Positions 9,182 through 18,343 of a DNA stretch of 64,000 nt are shown here, one piece after another. The stretch lies in the NCBI GenBank assembly GCA_026400835.1, contig JAPLOA010000046.1, positions 62,001-126,000 on the forward strand, in the 5' to 3' direction. The translations under genes and the position numbers were made by a program. The stretch comes from Planctomycetales bacterium. Lineage in GTDB: Bacteria; Planctomycetota; Planctomycetia; Planctomycetales; Planctomycetaceae. The notes under the pieces were generated by a model. That model was not told where the DNA came from. It was given only the letters and a program-made list of their open reading frames with translations, and made no database searches. Position 1 is the first letter of the stretch. Each line of letters opens with the position of its first letter.

Positions 9182-11767
9182 CTACTTCACCGGTTTTTTT
9201 TTGAGCGAGCTGTTATTCAGCTTGATACCGTCTTTCGCCTCAGCAGCAGCAGGCTCCGGAGGAAGGCTCATGAATCCGCCGCCACCAAACTGGCCGCCGC
9301 CCATGCCTCCACCCATACCGCCCATGCCTCCGCCCATACCACCCATGCCTCCGCCCATACCTCCGCCCATTCCTCCACCCATGCCTCCGCCCATGCCACC
9401 CATCATTGGCTGAGTGATGACGACGAGGTCAGCGACGTCGTAGATTCGAGTGATCAGGTTCTCTTCCGAGTTCGCGGTATCTGTTGTTGTGACGAGCATG
9501 ACTTCATTCTTGATCATGATGGTCAAACCCGGATCCTGATCTTTGACCTTTGCAAAGATCAGCTTCAGAGCATTCCGCAACGAAATCCCCTTCAGGTCAA
9601 TATCGCTGGGCACTTCAGTTGTCGTCAGGAACAATGGGTCTGTGCCAATATCCGGATCTGTCTCATCAAGCATGATCCGCATTGTGTACGGACCCAGCTC
9701 AGTGAAGTAATTCTCAATGTCTGTCATGATGTCTTCCAGCGGAGTGTTGGCTGGATGCTCAAGATCGACAGGCATGTCCAACATTTGCTCAAGCCAGAGT
9801 TCAACCGGTCTTTCTGACCGCAATGACACCGACTGATGTTTCTCACGACTTCGAGTCAAAAGACGCCATACGTCCGCTGGTGGGTACTGAATTGGTGGTT
9901 CATCCGGAAACGGAACGTGCGACAATTCGACCTGATACAACACTTCAAGGAAGCGGTCTGCTCGCAGATGGACCAGCTCATACGCTTTGCTAAGTTGGCC
10001 GGATGCTTCCGACATCACCACAGCAGCAGAGGCCGTACCGTTGCCTGGCTCCATATCCAGTGCTGTACGAGCTGCGATCTCTGCCTCTTCGTAAGCTGGA
10101 ATATCTCCATGACGAGCACGGTCCAGAAGTCCGCGGACCTGTGAAATCAGGGTCTGCAGACGTTGCTCTTCAATCTGCGCTTCCTGCAGCAAACGGTCCA
10201 TGGCTTCGCGGTTGGCAAGCTGTTCAGATTTGTCTCGCTGACGAATCTGATTTGTCTGACGAGTTGAGGTCACAGATGAATAAGCGTCAACAACACGACG
10301 ATCAAGTTCGTTTCGCTTTTCCGGAGCCACATCCGCACTGCGAATCGTTTCCAGCATATCTTTCAGAAGCGTCAATGCGTATTCGGGCTGTTCGGCCGAC
10401 ACACGATTAGCCTCGTCAATAGCAGCCTTGACGGACTGCACCAACAGCTGAGTCGCGATTTCTCTCTCCGCAGCGGCTCGCGAAAGCGCGTCGCCTTCCG
10501 CGGCACTTGGAGGTCCCAGTTTGTCGTTGCCGGAATCGGCCAATGGCTCGGTCACTTCGTCGGCTGGAACCGGAGCAACAGGCGATTCGACGGTTGCTTC
10601 GCCGTCCTGCAATGCCGCAGCCAGTCCCGTCAGGGTGGCGTTTCCTGAGTCGAGCAAAAGAGCATTTCGTACGATGGCCAGAGCCGTTTCTTTCTGACCG
10701 GCCTTCTGGAACCGCTCCGCCGCTGTGATCGAATCTGTAATCGTCAGTTGGAACTGCTGAGAAGAACTTGCCAGTCCTTCAAGACCAACAACTGCCGAAA
10801 TCAAACCGTCGGATTGAGCAGCTCGCGTGAAGAGAACTCGAACTTCTTCTCCCGCCTCTTTCACCGCGCCAGGGGCAGATTTCCATACCAGTTCACTGCC
10901 ATCGGCAGCGTGACCGGACAGCGTGAGACTTCCTGATGGAGATCCCTGTCCGAAAAGAACGGTGTGTCGATCAGCTCTCAGAGCAACGCTGTCCCCGACG
11001 GCCAGCTTAAGTCCGCTTCCGGAAACTTCCACGTCCTTTACGAACACTGGAGCCGATGACATCTGAGTTGCCAATCGCTCCGCCGAAGCAGCGGCATCTA
11101 ATGCGACAGGCTGCTCAAAAGTTCCACCAGTCTGATTAGCCAGGATTCCCGGAAGTTGAGTATCAACGTTTGGTCCCAACAGCAATGCGTGGAACGAGAT
11201 ACTGTGCTGAAGAAGCTCATCAACAAGTGAATCAAGATTCTTCACTGACAGTTGATCGGCCGCACTCATTCCATCACCGATATAGAGCACCGACATCGGT
11301 TCAGAGGTGTTCTCAGCAAATGCGGCTCGCAGCCCCGATGTCAGATCGGTTGCCCCCATTGGAGTTCGGGAGGCGAGTGATTTCACGGACTGCTTCAGGT
11401 CCGCTGAACCCGTCAGCTGAAAGCCTTCTGTCAGTGGTTCGAACGTTGTATCAACGGCGGCAACTTTGACCTGATGCCCAGCAGGCAGACGCTCAATCAG
11501 AGAAGTCAGCAATTCAATACTGCCATCTCGAAAGCGGCCGGTTTGGCTGGCGGACGTGTCAATCAAGATCACGTGGCGACGAATTTCTGCCGGGACCGCC
11601 GAGGAGCGAATCGCGACGGCGAAGTGCTGCTGCCCCGCGACGGCTGGTGTCCGAAACACAACCGCGTCGGGAGCCTGCTGCTCCGTCTTCGTATCAGCCA
11701 TTACGGCGTGGCAAAATGCCGAAACGCCCAGACCCAGTGAACACAACGAACCCGCCAAATGCCGCAT
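9182..11767 (-). CDS. Secreted VWA-domain protein with Gly-Met-rich tail
   Basis: Exported protein, about 861 residues from the chosen ATG at 11767, which gives a signal peptide (MRHLAGSLCSLGLGVSAF) and has AGGGGA just upstream; an ATG 19 codons earlier is possible. A von Willebrand A domain follows (HVILIDTSASQTG supplies the DxSxS MIDAS, then GATDLTSGL and LYIGDG). Next come beta segments and a helical region (residues about 440-620). A C-terminal domain resembles the N-domain fold seen in planctomycete DUF4974/secretin-type proteins (DIDLKGISLRNALKLIF). The tail is a low-complexity run of MGGG/MGG units followed by a basic end (LKKKPVK). The ligand is unknown. It precedes the TPR/DUF2135 gene in a likely operon. 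Confidence 0.75.
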   Translation of the reverse strand: MRHLAGSLCSLGLGVSAFCHAVMADTKTEQQAPDAVVFRTPAVAGQQHFAVAIRSSAVPAEIRRHVILIDTSASQTGRFRDGSIELLTSLIERLPAGHQVKVAAVDTTFEPLTEGFQLTGSADLKQSVKSLASRTPMGATDLTSGLRAAFAENTSEPMSVLYIGDGMSAADQLSVKNLDSLVDELLQHSISFHALLLGPNVDTQLPGILANQTGGTFEQPVALDAAASAERLATQMSSAPVFVKDVEVSGSGLKLAVGDSVALRADRHTVLFGQGSPSGSLTLSGHAADGSELVWKSAPGAVKEAGEEVRVLFTRAAQSDGLISAVVGLEGLASSSQQFQLTITDSITAAERFQKAGQKETALAIVRNALLLDSGNATLTGLAAALQDGEATVESPVAPVPADEVTEPLADSGNDKLGPPSAAEGDALSRAAAEREIATQLLVQSVKAAIDEANRVSAEQPEYALTLLKDMLETIRSADVAPEKRNELDRRVVDAYSSVTSTRQTNQIRQRDKSEQLANREAMDRLLQEAQIEEQRLQTLISQVRGLLDRARHGDIPAYEEAEIAARTALDMEPGNGTASAAVVMSEASGQLSKAYELVHLRADRFLEVLYQVELSHVPFPDEPPIQYPPADVWRLLTRSREKHQSVSLRSERPVELWLEQMLDMPVDLEHPANTPLEDIMTDIENYFTELGPYTMRIMLDETDPDIGTDPLFLTTTEVPSDIDLKGISLRNALKLIFAKVKDQDPGLTIMIKNEVMLVTTTDTANSEENLITRIYDVADLVVITQPMMGGMGGGMGGGMGGGMGGGMGGMGGGMGGMGGGMGGGQFGGGGFMSLPPEPAAAEAKDGIKLNNSSLKKKPVK
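9296..9404. repeat. Minisatellite encoding the MGGG/MGG tail
   Basis: Imperfect tandem 9- and 12-bp units (ccgcccatacc/tcc-like on the plus strand) encode a run of Met-Gly-Gly and Met-Gly-Gly-Gly in the VWA protein. Such in-frame arrays can change length by slippage without a frameshift. Confidence 0.85.
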
Positions 11768-12203
11768 GAGAATTCCCCTGAGGTTCCGCAGTAGCAGACC
11801 GTCCGATGGACATGACTCGCACAACGCTCACCAAACTGAGCGCAGTGCGGGAAGTAGTCTACAGTCGTTCTCGGATGAGCAGGAAAGGAATTCCCGGTAA
11901 AAACAGTCAGAACAAAGAGGCAACGCAAAATTCGACACAATTGGTCGTGCGAGGTGGTCAACTCCGCAAACTCCGCTGGCAAAGAATTCTGATTTTGCGG
12001 CTGTTTTTGCATTCCCCCCCAACGATCGCGGCCGATCGAGATCGCACCTTTCTGGATTTTCACCACGCCGTGCCGGCCCGAAAACACGATCAGAACGTAT
12101 CAATTTTTAGGATTATAACGCCGATACTGTCCCTGGGGGCGGCAAAGGTCATACGGATGCAGTTAAAGCTTGAGCCGGATGCCGCGTGGGGTGGGGACCT
12201 TCA
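11768..12203. other. Divergent promoter region VWA gene / metallopeptidase
   Basis: About 436 bp between divergent start codons. Open frames cross it, but none has a recognisable product or a signal peptide consistent with its position. No clear operator, RNA gene or terminator was recognised. Confidence 0.35.
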
Positions 12204-13844
12204 ATGGTGCGGCATTCCGGCTTTTTACCTTCGCTTTTGGCGGTCATGCTGGCCGCTTTGGCGGTCTCGGTCCTCGAGCGAAGAACCGATGGAGGCTCTG
12301 AAGCTCGGCGGAGAACCCGGGACAAGAACGGCCCCGTCAGTTACATCGTCGGGCAACTTCAAAGCGACCGTGATCGAGATCAAGAAGCGATCATTCGACT
12401 TCCGGTGAGCTCGGATTCTGTCATTCGATTTCAGGTGCCTGCGAATTCGCTGATCATCGTGGGAAGTCTTGATACTTCCGGGGCTGCTCATTCCCTGAGG
12501 ATCAGCTCCCAACCAGGCGGAAATTGGTCGACCTCCGCGAGCCACAGCTCCAGAGGCCCTGGAGATCTGCTGTACATCCAGTCTACAAGCCTGTCAGAGA
12601 TTCACCGGAGCGGACAGACGCCGAACGACGATGCCGTCGCGATCACAGATTCAATGCCTCCGAGCAGTCTCCGGCAGTCTACTGTGCAGCCACTTGATAG
12701 ACTGCAGGCCCTGACGAGATCACGGCTGCGTCGATTCCTGATCCCACATTTCGAACACGACCAGATAGTTCAGGAACCCCGCGAAGCGTTGGCGATAGCG
12801 GAAGGGTCTCGCGTCAGGGTCTACATTGACCTGTCGCTCGTCGATACTCGTTCCGAATTGCCACAGAACCATCCGCTGCGCGACACAGCAAACAGGGCTT
12901 GCGAGACGATCGAAAACGAACTACTGCAGTTGGTTGAACAATGGATCGGCCGCATTACTGATCTCGATGGCGATCGCCAGCTCTCAGTGGTGCTGACCGA
13001 TCTGGATCGGCGAAAGTCCTCGAACGAGACACCCGTCCTCGGTTGTGTGCGTCGCCACGACTTTACAGAGTACGATCAGAACTCGCTCACTGGCGATATC
13101 CTGTATCTGGATCAGCATCTTCCTCCACAGGAACAACTGCGAGCCTTACTGGCTCATGAGTTGACCCACGCCGCCGTGTTCTGCATTCGTCATGAAGCAG
13201 AAGATGATTCGCCGCTGAAGGAGCATGCCGTCCCGTCATGGCTTAACGAAGCTGCGGCACACTGGGTTGAGCGTCAATTCTGCTCAAACCCGGCCGGCTT
13301 CGCGGCAAGAGAATCCGCGTTCCGTCAAAATCCCGCCCAGTGTCCGATCATCCTGAAGGACGACGATCATTTCCTGACATCCCGGCGAGCCGGCAGTCGC
13401 GTTGCCGGTGTCACTTTTCTTCAGCAATACCTGTCTGACGCAAATGCGATCAGAGAACTTCTGCACCATTCGACACCGTTTGATAAGTCCATTGCAACGA
13501 TGGCTCACGCGCCATTCTCGGAGCTATTCCGAGAATGGTCAATCCGACAGGCCTGCGTCGACCACGATGCCGTTTCACCGTTGCGTTCACGTGTCGATTG
13601 CCTGAGTCTGAAGCATACAGGCAAAGCAACGGCCCGACGTACACTTTATGGCACTGCATTCCTGGTCCTGCATTCAGACTCTCCACAGGAAATCGGCATC
13701 GATGCTCATCAGGACGCTCAACTTCAGATCACAGTGCTGCACGGCTCACACCCGACCAGCACTCAGCGTAGCCCGGACTTCGCAGCAACGAGTAGCATCC
13801 GTTCCGCAAACTTCGAGACCGGGCCATCGCACACCATCAAGTAA
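12204..13844 (+). CDS. Secreted HExxH gluzincin-type metallopeptidase-like protein
   Basis: 546-residue exported protein. The ATG at 12204 is preferred over one six codons upstream because it opens a clean signal peptide (MVRHSGFLPSLLAVMLAALA). The catalytic signature is LLAHELTHAAVF, giving His318 and His322 with Glu319. A candidate third zinc ligand, Glu349, sits in WLNEAAAHWVE, spacing typical of gluzincins/peptidase-MA-like enzymes. The N-terminal 110 residues look like a PPC-type beta domain (VIRFQVPANSLIIVGSLD). No specific peptidase family is claimed; M30-like is one possibility. It is convergent with the ABC permease gene (50-bp gap). Substrate unknown. Confidence 0.65.
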   Translation: MVRHSGFLPSLLAVMLAALAVSVLERRTDGGSEARRRTRDKNGPVSYIVGQLQSDRDRDQEAIIRLPVSSDSVIRFQVPANSLIIVGSLDTSGAAHSLRISSQPGGNWSTSASHSSRGPGDLLYIQSTSLSEIHRSGQTPNDDAVAITDSMPPSSLRQSTVQPLDRLQALTRSRLRRFLIPHFEHDQIVQEPREALAIAEGSRVRVYIDLSLVDTRSELPQNHPLRDTANRACETIENELLQLVEQWIGRITDLDGDRQLSVVLTDLDRRKSSNETPVLGCVRRHDFTEYDQNSLTGDILYLDQHLPPQEQLRALLAHELTHAAVFCIRHEAEDDSPLKEHAVPSWLNEAAAHWVERQFCSNPAGFAARESAFRQNPAQCPIILKDDDHFLTSRRAGSRVAGVTFLQQYLSDANAIRELLHHSTPFDKSIATMAHAPFSELFREWSIRQACVDHDAVSPLRSRVDCLSLKHTGKATARRTLYGTAFLVLHSDSPQEIGIDAHQDAQLQITVLHGSHPTSTQRSPDFAATSSIRSANFETGPSHTIK

Positions 13845-13894
13845 TTCTCTGAGCATCGGTCCCGGGACAGCCCCAGGCGATGGCACGGCACGCT

Positions 13895-14719
13895 CTACGC
13901 CGAGTTATTAGCGCTTGCTCGGGAAACCAGTTTTGCAGAGATGACGATCAGCACGATCGTCGCGAACACTGTCACACTCAGGCATGTTAACATCGACGGC
14001 AGCTCGGGGGTCACGGGCAACGCTTGTTCATACAACAGTCGCCGCAAGCCCGCAACTCCATAGGTTAACGGATTGATGCGGATCAACCAGAACAACCAAC
14101 CGGAATCACCACCCGGAAAAAAAGCTCCTGAAACCAGCCACATCGGCATCAGGAAAATACTCATGATGGCATGAAATCCCTGTGTCGAATTCATCGGCCA
14201 CGCAATTACAAAGCCCAGTGCGGTCAATTCTGCAGCGATCAGAATCAGAAACACGGCCGCCATCAGCATTCGACTCAGCGACCATGAGACATGAATGTCG
14301 GCACCCGCCCCGATCCACGATAACATCGGACCGATAAGCAGGAACAAGCCGGCCTGCAGAATGGCCAGAATGGTCCCGGCGGAAATCCTGCTGAGCACAA
14401 TCGCCAGACGCGAAACCGGTGCGACGAGCACTCCCTGGAGAAATCCTTCGCGCCGATCCTCAATGATTGAAATCGTCGAAAAGATCGCGGTGAAGAGAAC
14501 GATCAGAGTCGCGACTCCGGGCAAAAAGTACTCCTGGTAGGTTACTTCGTGGGTCAGACCAGCGGCCCACGACGGAGGTCGAAACGATGTCCTCAAGCCT
14601 GCCCCGAACAGCAGCCAGAAAATTACAGGCTGACCAACAGCGCCAATGATACGAGTTCTTTGGCGAAGAAACCGAATGAGCTCACGCTGTGTCAACGCGA
14701 TGATGGCTCCGCTATGCAT
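13895..14719 (-). CDS. ABC-2 type transporter permease
   Basis: 274-residue integral membrane protein with the ABC-2 layout: a cytoplasmic amphipathic N-terminus (LTQRELIRFLRQRTRIIGAV), six hydrophobic segments, and the family motif region MNSTQGFHAIMSIFLMPMWLVSGAFFP. It partners with the ATPase whose gene overlaps its start by 8 bp, which implies translational coupling. The pair forms a predicted exporter of unknown substrate. It lies downstream of the cytochrome oxidase genes but behind a terminator, so it is probably a separate unit. Confidence 0.9.
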   Translation of the reverse strand: MHSGAIIALTQRELIRFLRQRTRIIGAVGQPVIFWLLFGAGLRTSFRPPSWAAGLTHEVTYQEYFLPGVATLIVLFTAIFSTISIIEDRREGFLQGVLVAPVSRLAIVLSRISAGTILAILQAGLFLLIGPMLSWIGAGADIHVSWSLSRMLMAAVFLILIAAELTALGFVIAWPMNSTQGFHAIMSIFLMPMWLVSGAFFPGGDSGWLFWLIRINPLTYGVAGLRRLLYEQALPVTPELPSMLTCLSVTVFATIVLIVISAKLVSRASANNSA

Positions 14720-15653
14720 GAGCGTCTCCCGAAACCAGAAGTGAACGACCTGTCAGTTCCAGAAAGACGTCATCCAGTGATGGCCGAGTCAATTCAAGCC
14801 CCAGAATTTCATTGCGAAACTGGTTCAGGAGTATCGTGATCTGCGTGGCCGGATCGTTCACTCGAACAGAGAGCTGATTTCCCGATACTATCACTGATGA
14901 GTTGACGGCCTTCTCAACCGCTGTCTGAACTGCGGCGGCATCACGCATTCTTAAAGTTAAGCGCTCACCAGCAAGTCGGCCTTGCAACTCGACCGGACTG
15001 CCCTCAGCCACCTTCTGCCCCTGATCCAGAAGCAGCAGTTGATCACACAACTCCGCTTCACTCATCAGGTGCGTTGCAACGACAACAGTCGTCCCCGAAC
15101 CGCGAATATGATTCAAGACCAGGTCCCAGAAATCCTGACGAGCGCGAGGATCGAGGCCCGATGTTGGCTCATCCAGCAGCAGAACACGCGGGCTGTGCAT
15201 CAATCCTTTCGCCAGCTCAACCCGGCGTTTCAAGCCTCCGGATAATTGCCCAACGAGAGTTGAAGCCCGATCGGCGAGCCCGAATCGCTCCAGCATCAAT
15301 GCCAATCGCTCACGCAGCACAGATCCATGAAGGCCGTAAATACGTCCATGGCAACTCAAGTTTTCACGCACTGTTAAACGCACGTCAACGGCAGGTGATT
15401 GAAACGTGACCCCCAGTTGTTTCCTGACCTCTTCCTGCTTTGTGGACACATCATGCCCACAGATATCAAGGCGTCCCTTCTGGACAGGGATCAGCGTGCT
15501 AAGCAATCGAAACAGAGTTGTCTTGCCCGACCCGTTAGGCCCCAGAAGACCAAACAGGCATCCTTCCCCAATGGAGAAGCTCAATTCTCTTATCGCGGCG
15601 CGCTCACCGTAGGAGTAGCTAAGAGATTCCGCGTTGATCGCAGTCACAGGCAT
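14712..15653 (-). CDS. ABC transporter ATP-binding protein (DrrA/CcmA-type)
   Basis: 313-residue ATPase. Walker A is GPNGSGKTT (near residue 40), the signature is LSGGLKRRVELAKGL (near 140), Walker B is VLLLDEPTSGLDP, and the switch His lies in VVVATHLMSEAE. The C-terminal extension (about 220-313) resembles the regulatory tail of DrrA-like exporters. It overlaps the permease gene by 8 bp. It would power the ABC-2 permease. The substrate is unknown; neighbouring oxidase genes could hint at cofactor or copper export, but this is only inference. Confidence 0.92.
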   Translation of the reverse strand: MPVTAINAESLSYSYGERAAIRELSFSIGEGCLFGLLGPNGSGKTTLFRLLSTLIPVQKGRLDICGHDVSTKQEEVRKQLGVTFQSPAVDVRLTVRENLSCHGRIYGLHGSVLRERLALMLERFGLADRASTLVGQLSGGLKRRVELAKGLMHSPRVLLLDEPTSGLDPRARQDFWDLVLNHIRGSGTTVVVATHLMSEAELCDQLLLLDQGQKVAEGSPVELQGRLAGERLTLRMRDAAAVQTAVEKAVNSSVIVSGNQLSVRVNDPATQITILLNQFRNEILGLELTRPSLDDVFLELTGRSLLVSGDAHA

Positions 15654-15666
15654 GGCTTAACGCCAG

Positions 15667-15701
15667 AAAAAACAAGCCCGGCATCCAGAGGAGGCCGGGC
15701 T
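15667..15701 (-). terminator. Intrinsic terminator closing the respiratory cluster
   Basis: Perfect 8-bp GC-rich stem AGCCCGGC/GCCGGGCT (15675-15682 with 15694-15701, 11-nt loop), followed on the minus strand by CAAG-free spacing of two bases and T6 (15667-15672). It sits between ctaF and the ABC ATPase gene. Confidence 0.85.
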
Positions 15702-15837
15702 GAAGAAATTTCAAAAGTCGACCATCGAACCTACCGTCTCGCCAGACCTTAGTTTACAGGTTCGGCATTCATGTCTGACTGAGTTCGGACAGGCACGAAC
15801 GCCAATCTCTGCCCCCAAAATCGAACCTTGCGGAACA

Positions 15838-16236
15838 CTACTCCGCCGGAGCAGGTTCCGCAGGATGATCTTCAGCATGTTCAGCCTCATGAGATTCGAA
15901 ATCACTGATCTCAGGGGCCCAGACGCCAGTCTGAGGAGCAACACTGATGTAGTACGATCGTCCAATGTCCGGAAACAAAGCCAGTGGAAGTCCGATGGAC
16001 AGAATCGTTGTCGGGGCCAGCAGAACGTACTTCCAATTGCCTTCAAACTTAAGGTGCATGAAATACATCATCACGCACATTGCTTTAGCACAGGCCACAG
16101 CCAACACCAGGACAATCGTGACTGGCTTGGGCATATGCAACACGTCAAAAATCACAGACAACGCTGTGCAGCCGCAGAGCACAAAGAATATGGCGAGGTA
16201 GTTGACGTGATGAGTGGAGTGATCATCGTGAGACAT
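15838..16236 (-). CDS. ctaF: Cytochrome c oxidase subunit IV (COX4_pro/CtaF type)
   Basis: Small subunit of the haem-copper oxidase, 132 residues from the ATG at 16236 (MSHDDHSTHHVNYL), preferred over an ATG seven codons upstream. It has three hydrophobic helices, including the family-typical CAKAMCVMMYFMHLKFEG segment, and an acidic C-terminal tail (ESHEAEHAEDHPAEPAPAE). It is the last gene of the respiratory cluster, 62 bp behind ctaE and before the terminator. Confidence 0.88.
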   Translation of the reverse strand: MSHDDHSTHHVNYLAIFFVLCGCTALSVIFDVLHMPKPVTIVLVLAVACAKAMCVMMYFMHLKFEGNWKYVLLAPTTILSIGLPLALFPDIGRSYYISVAPQTGVWAPEISDFESHEAEHAEDHPAEPAPAE

Positions 16237-16298
16237 TGGAAACCCATTCAGGAACAAAACAGCTTCTGAGCCAAAAACACAGCCGACTGAAGACGGCC

Positions 16299-17351
16299 TC
16301 AGATGATATACAGCATCGGGAACAGGAAGATCCAGACAAGGTCCACGAAGTGCCAGTACAGACCGCTATTCTCCAGGAAGTCGGTCCACTTCTCATTCAG
16401 TCCGCTGCCTTGCTTCAGAACGACAGCAAACAGAATCATGCCCACGATCACGTGGATAGCATGGAAGCCAGTCATCAGAAAGTAACACGAAGCGAAGATA
16501 TTCCCGTACACGATTGGATGAGGATCGAAAACTCCGGCACTGACGTACGAACCGTACTGTTCGTTAGCCTTCATTTCCTTCAGCAGGTCTTTGACTTCGT
16601 CATACTTCAATTCCGGAAACTTGTCGCCTTGCTTCAGGCTGTCACGTGCGGCAAGGTATTCAGCCGGAAGAGCTGGAACGGTCAGCGAAACATTCGCCAC
16701 AATGTGCTGATGCAGATTCATCCACTTGCGGAACAATTCGAGATCGCCCGGAGCTGTAGCCTGATACTCGCGAAAGACGTAATCCGGCATACCCTCAGGT
16801 GGCTTTCCATCAGGAATGGCCGCGATCAGATTCACTACGTTCACAATGTCATTCGGACGCTCAGTAACAACCGCACCACCATCGGTGTATTCGCGGAAAC
16901 GCTTTCGAACGACAACTTCCATTTCGCGGCTTACTTTGCTGATAGCCTGTGTTGGCGTCTCAGCGATATGCCCCGGTACGATGTCGTGCTGGATCTTACC
17001 AAGATACTCAACCGACTTAATGCCAAGGAACAGGAATGCCAGAATCATTGTTCCCGTCAGGTAAGTGCGAGCCTTCCCGAAGTTCTTCTGGGCCATGGCT
17101 TCGTGCGCCACAACGACCAGATAACTGGAGACGATCAACACAAAAGTATTGACCCCACCCAGCAATACGTTGATGTGGGTGTCTTTGGGATCAACTGGCC
17201 AGCCCTGAGACCCCAGTCGCAACACAATGTAGGAGCCGATGAACGCGGTAAAGAACATGATTTCCGTACCGAGGAAAAGCCACAGTCCGAGTTTTGAGTT
17301 CGGAATGGGAATCCCCATCTTCAGGGCCGGAGGTGCTGCAGTATGTGACAT
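16299..17351 (-). CDS. ctaE: Cytochrome c oxidase subunit III with large soluble insertion
   Basis: 350-residue subunit III. Three N-terminal TM segments ([54 protein letters not shown]) and two C-terminal ones ([37 protein letters not shown]) give the five-TM form usual for caa3-type oxidases. Between TM3 and TM4 lies a hydrophilic stretch of roughly 160 residues (about 121-280), far longer than the usual loop. It is helical and charged. The family motifs GFHAIHV and [10 protein letters not shown] are intact, so the subunit should assemble. Confidence 0.93.
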   Translation of the reverse strand: MSHTAAPPALKMGIPIPNSKLGLWLFLGTEIMFFTAFIGSYIVLRLGSQGWPVDPKDTHINVLLGGVNTFVLIVSSYLVVVAHEAMAQKNFGKARTYLTGTMILAFLFLGIKSVEYLGKIQHDIVPGHIAETPTQAISKVSREMEVVVRKRFREYTDGGAVVTERPNDIVNVVNLIAAIPDGKPPEGMPDYVFREYQATAPGDLELFRKWMNLHQHIVANVSLTVPALPAEYLAARDSLKQGDKFPELKYDEVKDLLKEMKANEQYGSYVSAGVFDPHPIVYGNIFASCYFLMTGFHAIHVIVGMILFAVVLKQGSGLNEKWTDFLENSGLYWHFVDLVWIFLFPMLYII

Positions 17352-17398
17352 GGCGTTAAAGGCAATTCAAAAAGTCAGTCTCAGCAGGTGAGACGAAT

Positions 17399-18343
17399 TC
17401 AGGACAACGAGACCAGCCGAAGGTAATCGGCGACCAGACAAATCAACATCGCAGGAAGACAGATCAATGAACCAACCATCAACTGACGGGCAGTGATGTT
17501 GGTGCGTGATGCAAAAAACCGAGCAGTCAACCAGAGATAACCCAGCGACAGGACCAAGGCCGCAGCCAGATATCCAGGACCAGCAAGCCCCACGAAACGC
17601 GGAAGACAACTGACAGGCACGAACGCAACCGCGTACACGAGTGCAACCCAGCCAGTCCGACGTCCCTCATCATGAAACGAAGGCAGCATTTTCAAGCCCG
17701 CCGCCTGGTAGTCATCCCGATAAATCCAGCCAATGGCCAGAAAATGAGGAAACTGCCATACGAAGAACACCGCGAACAGGGCCAAAGCTTCAGCCGTGAG
17801 TCCTCCACCGGCGGCCAACCACCCCAGCACCGGCGGCATCGCTCCGGGAATTGCCCCGACGGTTGTGCAGAGAATGCTGACTCTCTTCAAAGGCGTATAA
17901 ACAAGCACGTACGTCAACATCGTCAGGAGCGATGCAACACTGGTAAGCTCATTGACAAATAAATACAGAACCCCCGCACCTGTCAATGACAGTGTGATGC
18001 CGAAAGCAGTTCCCTCGAACCGAGTCATTCGCCCCGACGCAATCGGACGATCACCAGTGCGATCCATTCGAGAATCCGTCGAAGACTCCCACACCTGGTT
18101 CAACACACTCGACGCTGCCACCAGACAGCAAATCCCGAAGACAGCGTTCAGCAACTGAGGCCATGCAACTGTGATAGGCGAGGCCAGCAGAAATCCAGCA
18201 AACACAGCAGCAGCGGCCATGACAATGATTCGTGGTCGAACCATCTGGCGGTAATCTGCAATTCGCACACCCAAATCAAGCCCACGATAGCCGACCGTTC
18301 GGGTCGAATCTTTGCATTCCACAACCGGAGACAACGCACTCAT
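17399..18343 (-). CDS. ctaB: Protohaem IX farnesyltransferase (haem O synthase)
   Basis: Membrane UbiA-family prenyltransferase that converts haem B to haem O. The ATG at 18343 overlaps the ctaA stop (ATGA), and is chosen over an ATG 23 codons upstream inside ctaA. First Asp-rich motif is NQVWESSTDSRMDRT (with Glu in place of the first Asp, as in several homologues), second is YRDDYQAAGLKMLP. About eight or nine hydrophobic segments. About 314 residues. It works with CtaA to supply haem A to the oxidase encoded beside it. Confidence 0.92.
   Translation of the reverse strand: MSALSPVVECKDSTRTVGYRGLDLGVRIADYRQMVRPRIIVMAAAAVFAGFLLASPITVAWPQLLNAVFGICCLVAASSVLNQVWESSTDSRMDRTGDRPIASGRMTRFEGTAFGITLSLTGAGVLYLFVNELTSVASLLTMLTYVLVYTPLKRVSILCTTVGAIPGAMPPVLGWLAAGGGLTAEALALFAVFFVWQFPHFLAIGWIYRDDYQAAGLKMLPSFHDEGRRTGWVALVYAVAFVPVSCLPRFVGLAGPGYLAAALVLSLGYLWLTARFFASRTNITARQLMVGSLICLPAMLICLVADYLRLVSLS

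Noticed and set aside
16236-17297. 353-codon frame antisense to ctaE
   Set aside because: ctaE is certain and the antisense protein shows no recognisable fold.
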